In this document: positions 60,756 to 64,000 of the stretch, piece after piece
Layout: each line of letters begins with the position of its first letter
Position numbering within the stretch: the first letter of the stretch is position 1
NCBI RefSeq assembly: GCF_965229315.1
Contig: NZ_CBDDJA010000002.1
Span: forward strand, 3,472,001 to 3,536,000
Origin: Pelomonas sp965229315
GTDB lineage: Bacteria; Pseudomonadota; Gammaproteobacteria; Burkholderiales; Burkholderiaceae_C
DNA length: 64,000 bases
Reading direction: 5' to 3'
Notes under the pieces: model-generated
The model's input: the letters and a program-made list of their open reading frames with translations, nothing else
The model's database searches: none
What the model was told of the DNA's origin: nothing
Position numbers and translations under genes: made by a program

Positions 60756-60817
60756 GCATCGAGCTGACACGCTCTCCCCGAGAACAACCAACCCAACAAC
60801 GGCGGCATGATGCACTC

Positions 60818-61915
60818 ATGCCCAGCCCTCACCTGCTTCGCGGCGCCAGCCGCCTTGCCGTCGACGCCACCACCGGCGTCACCGACCTCGTCGAGGCCAT
60901 GCACGCCGAGATCACGCGCTGGCCGCTGACGGCGCAGCGGGACCGCACGTCCGGCCTCACCGGCCTGGTCTACCGCAGCGTGCGCGGCGTGACGACGCTG
61001 GTCGGCGGCGGGCTGGACGTGGCGCTCGGCGCACTGGCACCGCTGCTGCCCCAGGCAGCAGGCGCCAGCGCCGTGCAGGCCGCGCTGAACGGCGTGCTGG
61101 GCGACTACCTGGAAGCCACCGCCAACCCGCTGGCCACCCCCATGGGCCTGCATCCGCTGGCCGACGGCACCGGCAACGAGGGCCCGCCGCTGGTGCTGCT
61201 GCACGGCCTGTGCATGAACGAGGCGCAATGGCAGCGCAACGGTGCCGACTTCCCCGCCGCTCTCGCCGCCCTGGGCTACCGGCCGCTGGGCCTGCGCTAC
61301 AACAGCGGCCGGCCGATCTGGCGCAACGGCGCCGAGCTCGCCGCGCTGCTGGACGACGTGCCCGGCCCGCTGACGCTGCTCGGCCACAGCATGGGCGGCC
61401 TGGTCGCCCGCAGCGCCATCGCGCAGGCCCAGGCGCAGGGCCGGCGCTGGCCCGGGCGGCTGCGCTGCCTCGTCACGCTGGGCACGCCGCACCAGGGCGC
61501 GCCGCTGGAGCGCGGCGGGCAGCAACTGCAGCAACTGCTGTCGCTCAGTGCCTACGCCCGGCCGCTCGCCGGCCTGGCGGCGCGTCGCAGCGCCGGCATC
61601 CGCGACCTGCGCCATGCCAGCCTGCTGGCAGCCGATGCCGGCAAGGCCAGCCGCGTGCCGCTGCCCGACGGCGTGGCCTGCTATGCGGTGGCCGCCACCA
61701 CGGCCAAGAAGCCCGGCGGCCCGCCGGCTCGCTGGCTGGGCGACGGCCTCGTGCCGGTGGCCAGCGCGCTGGGCCAGCACCGCTCGCCGGCGCGGCGCCT
61801 GGCCTTCGACGACACCGCCCTCTTCACCGGCCTGGGCCACCTCGCGCTGCAGACCGACGCCGCCGTGCTGACCCGACTGACCCACTGGTTGACGCCATGC
61901 TCCACCCGTTCCTGA
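60818..61915 (+). CDS. Alpha/beta hydrolase (lipase/PGAP1-like)
   Basis: The 365-residue protein has an N-terminal helical region (about 1-115) and an alpha/beta hydrolase core: LVLLHGLCMNEAQW as the oxyanion segment, the nucleophile motif LLGHSMGGLVARS, and TLGTPHQGAPLERGG typical of triacylglycerol lipases and PGAP1-like esterases. The acid is probably in LGDGLVPVASA and the His in GLGHLALQTD. There is no signal peptide, so it probably acts in the cytoplasm on an ester or lipid. It begins at the ATG at 60818 and overlaps the next hydrolase gene by 19 bases. Confidence 0.88.
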   Translation: MPSPHLLRGASRLAVDATTGVTDLVEAMHAEITRWPLTAQRDRTSGLTGLVYRSVRGVTTLVGGGLDVALGALAPLLPQAAGASAVQAALNGVLGDYLEATANPLATPMGLHPLADGTGNEGPPLVLLHGLCMNEAQWQRNGADFPAALAALGYRPLGLRYNSGRPIWRNGAELAALLDDVPGPLTLLGHSMGGLVARSAIAQAQAQGRRWPGRLRCLVTLGTPHQGAPLERGGQQLQQLLSLSAYARPLAGLAARRSAGIRDLRHASLLAADAGKASRVPLPDGVACYAVAATTAKKPGGPPARWLGDGLVPVASALGQHRSPARRLAFDDTALFTGLGHLALQTDAAVLTRLTHWLTPCSTRS

Positions 61916-62796
61916 CCCGCCTGCTGCTGAGCATCACGCTGCTGGCGGCGTCGCCGGCCTTCGCCCAGTTGCTGAGCTTCCAGCAGCTCCTCGACCGCCC
62001 GGACCGGCCCAAGGCCGACCAGCGCATCGCCTATGGCGACGATGCCAGCCAGTTCGGCGAGCTGTGGCTGCCCAGGGGCGCGGGGCCGCACCCGGTCGTG
62101 CTGATGATCCACGGCGGCTGCTGGCAGGCCAGCCTGCCCGGGCCCGAGCTGCTGGCCTTCCAGGCCGATGCGCTGCGTTCGGCCGGCGTCGCCGTCTGGA
62201 GCATCAGCTACCGCCGCGTGGGCCATGCCGGCGGCGGCTACCCGGGCACGTTCCAGGACGTGGCGCGGGGCACCGACCGCCTGCGCCAACTCGCCACGCA
62301 ATACCCGCTGGACCTGACGCGCCTCGTCGCCACCGGCCACTCCGCAGGCGGGCATCTCGCGCTGTGGGCCGCCGCCCGGCCGCGCATCGCCGTCGGCAGC
62401 CCGCTGCACGCCGCATCGCCGCTGCCCATTGCCGCCGTGGTCGCCGTGGCCGGCGTGCCCGACCTGGCGTTCGCGTCGCGCCAGGGGCTGTGCGGCAAGT
62501 CCGTCAGCCAGTTGCTGGACCTGGACACCCGCGGCCAGGACGCCGCCGTGTGGGCCGACGTGTCGCCCGCGGCGCTGCTGCCGCTGCACGTGAGGCAGAC
62601 GCTGGTGCACGGCATCTACGACGGCATCGTGCCGCCCGTGCAGGGCCACGGCTACCGCGCGAAAGCCACGCAGCTGGGCGACGCGGTGGAGATCGTCAAC
62701 CTTGACGAGGCCGGCCATTTCGAACTGATCGCGCCGTGGACGCCGGCCGGGCGGCAGGTGGTCGACCGCCTCGTGCGCGCCACGCGCGCGCCCTGA
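61897..62796 (+). CDS. Exported alpha/beta hydrolase (esterase/kynurenine formamidase-like)
   Basis: The 299-residue protein starts with a signal peptide (MLHPFLTRLLLSITLLAASPAFAQ), then LWLPRGAGPHPVVLMIHGGCW (oxyanion HGG), a nucleophile elbow ATGHSAGGHLALWAAA, an acid in VHGIYDGIVPP and the His in DEAGHFELIAP. HGGCW with GHSAGGH is typical of the esterase and arylformamidase branch. It should act in the periplasm on a small ester or amide. The ATG at 61897 overlaps the end of the previous gene, implying translational coupling. No specific substrate can be inferred. Confidence 0.87.
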   Translation: MLHPFLTRLLLSITLLAASPAFAQLLSFQQLLDRPDRPKADQRIAYGDDASQFGELWLPRGAGPHPVVLMIHGGCWQASLPGPELLAFQADALRSAGVAVWSISYRRVGHAGGGYPGTFQDVARGTDRLRQLATQYPLDLTRLVATGHSAGGHLALWAAARPRIAVGSPLHAASPLPIAAVVAVAGVPDLAFASRQGLCGKSVSQLLDLDTRGQDAAVWADVSPAALLPLHVRQTLVHGIYDGIVPPVQGHGYRAKATQLGDAVEIVNLDEAGHFELIAPWTPAGRQVVDRLVRATRAP

Positions 62797-62843
62797 GCCG
62801 CACGCCACAAAATCCCCGTCGTTCCACTGTCGCCCCCGCAGCC

Positions 62844-63905
62844 ATGACGCTCTCCCCGATCAAGCCCCCACCGCGGCCCCGGCCCGCGGCCCTGCTGGAC
62901 CTCACGCCCGACTGGCTGCAGTGGGTGGCCGACAACCGGCTGTGGGACTGCGCGCCGGCCTCCATGCTCGCCACCATGGTGGCGGCCGGCCAGGACCCGG
63001 CCACCAGCGAGGCCGCCATCGCGCAGATCGAGCAGGACCCGGTGTACCTGTCGGCGCGGCGCCACCAGCAGATGCTGCGCAAGCTGGAATCGGTGTGCGC
63101 CAACCTGCAGCAGGTCTGGCAGAGCGACCCGGCTTACGGCGTCATCGAGAAGCGCCGCGGCGTGTCGCGCGACGAGTTCGTCGGGCGCTACGTGCGCGGC
63201 TGCCGGCCCGTCGTGCTGCAGGGCGTGGCGGACGACTGGCCGGCGATGCGCCGATGGTCGCCCGCCGACCTGCGCGAGCGCTTCGGCCACCTCGCCGTGG
63301 ACGTGCAGGTGGGCCGCAACGCCGACGCGCTGTTCGAGCAGAACAAGGAGAAGCTGCGCCAGCGCATGACGGTGGCCGAGTTCGTCGACCTCGTCGTGAA
63401 CGGCGGCGCGACGAACGACCATTACCTGACGGCCAACGACGAGATGCTGCGCCGGCCCGAGTTCATGCCGCTGCTGGCCGACATCGGCAGCATGCCGCCC
63501 ACCTGCGACCGCAGCCTGCTGCACACGGCCGCGTCGTTCTGGTTCGGCCCGGCCGGCACGCGCACGCCGCTGCACCACGACACGCTCATGCTGTTCCACA
63601 CGCAGATCGTGGGCCGCAAGCGCTGGCGCCTGGTGTCGCCGCTGCAGACGCCGCTGCTCTACAACCGCATGGGCGTCTACAGCCCCGTCGACCTGGACGC
63701 GCCCGACCACGCCCGCTACCCGCTGCTGCGCCAGGCCCGGGTGCTGGAGACGGTGCTGGAGCCGGGCGACACGCTGTTCCTGCCGCTGGGCTGGTGGCAC
63801 CAGGTCAGCTCGCTGGCGCTGAGCATGTCGTTCTCGTACACCAACTTCGATGCGGACGTGCCCAACGAATTCAGCTACGTGAACCCGAGCATCGGCAACT
63901 GGTGA
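62844..63905 (+). CDS. Cupin-like / JmjC-type 2-oxoglutarate oxygenase
   Basis: The 353-residue protein has an N-terminal helical region (about 1-110) and a JmjC-like cupin_8 domain: CRPVVLQGVADDWPAMRRWSP, the iron-binding TPLHHDTLMLFHTQIVGRK with the His-x-Asp pair, and the distal His in LPLGWWHQVSSL. This is the pattern of factor-inhibiting-HIF-type hydroxylases, which add oxygen to a protein or small-molecule substrate using iron and 2-oxoglutarate. The target is unknown. The ATG at 62844 (MTLSPIKPPP) is the first good start; it follows the previous stop by 47 bases on the same strand. Confidence 0.88.
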   Translation: MTLSPIKPPPRPRPAALLDLTPDWLQWVADNRLWDCAPASMLATMVAAGQDPATSEAAIAQIEQDPVYLSARRHQQMLRKLESVCANLQQVWQSDPAYGVIEKRRGVSRDEFVGRYVRGCRPVVLQGVADDWPAMRRWSPADLRERFGHLAVDVQVGRNADALFEQNKEKLRQRMTVAEFVDLVVNGGATNDHYLTANDEMLRRPEFMPLLADIGSMPPTCDRSLLHTAASFWFGPAGTRTPLHHDTLMLFHTQIVGRKRWRLVSPLQTPLLYNRMGVYSPVDLDAPDHARYPLLRQARVLETVLEPGDTLFLPLGWWHQVSSLALSMSFSYTNFDADVPNEFSYVNPSIGNW

Positions 63906-63996
63906 GGCCGTCAATGACCCGGCGGCTCCTGTCGCCGGCTTGACGCGGGGAGCGCGCGGGCGTCGGGAGAATCCGCCGAAACACCAGGAGACACCC

Positions 63997-64000
63997 ATGC
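63997..64000 (+). CDS. Start of next gene (only the first codon in window)
   Basis: An ATG at 63997-63999 follows AGGAG by six bases, a good ribosome site, just before the window ends. Nothing can be said about the product. Confidence 0.45.

Overview
The window is a very GC-rich chromosomal segment. Its gene content points to a betaproteobacterium of the order Burkholderiales (Roseateles/Mitsuaria/Rubrivivax-type): a double-length UvrA, a B12-dependent ribonucleotide reductase, cyclopropane fatty acid synthase, many GGDEF/PAS/PilZ signalling proteins, and high-GC dispersed intergenic repeats. The genus is an inference. I found no rRNA, tRNA, CRISPR array, prophage or insertion-sequence transposase.

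Layout. 1-9380 (minus strand) is a co-directional cluster of two circularly permuted ATP-grasp proteins, alpha-E proteins, a transglutaminase/DUF2126 protein and an alpha/beta hydrolase, matching the predicted peptide-ligation modules of this family group. 9504-11894 holds a ZnuD-like TonB-dependent receptor and a small Cys-containing DUF2946-type protein. 11943-14253 has an M20 amidohydrolase, a DUF1415 protein and a hypothetical. 14434-23927 is signalling: an OmpR-type regulator, a CheR-like methyltransferase, a GGDEF protein with a damaged catalytic motif, a GAF/PAS histidine kinase, and an ECF sigma factor next to a Ser/Thr kinase. 23959-33350 has an S9 peptidase, a small hypothetical and a tandem (four-ABC) UvrA. 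33547-39764 has an orphan receiver, a malonyl-CoA-synthetase-like enzyme carrying an in-frame repeat insertion, a PAS-GGDEF protein, an exonuclease and an EcsC-like protein. 39874-46595 has a chemoreceptor, a hydroxyproline-type enzyme pair, a CFA synthase, a sigma/anti-sigma pair and a DUF3455 lipoprotein. 46732-51502 has a single-chain biotin-dependent acyl-CoA carboxylase and a POT transporter. 51599-52283 is a short AT-rich island encoding a protein with an F-box-like N-terminus. 52552-57088 has the class II ribonucleotide reductase, a DUF1134 protein, a hypothetical and a PilZ protein with no usual start codon. 57143-60155 is a LytS/LytR-type operon with an extra degenerate kinase. 60818-64000 has two alpha/beta hydrolases, a JmjC/cupin-like protein and the first codon of another gene.

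Two repeat families stand out. One is a roughly 210-bp multi-hairpin intergenic element (13121, 20865 and 34061, with a shortened copy at 6833) whose stems change sequence but keep pairing. The other is a roughly 550-600-bp near-palindrome (26750 and 60205) with an attC-like centre and its own covarying terminal hairpin. A REP-like sequence of similar style lies inside the acyl-CoA ligase gene. The F-box-like gene, these structured repeats and the pseudo-histidine kinase are the best candidates for undescribed biology.
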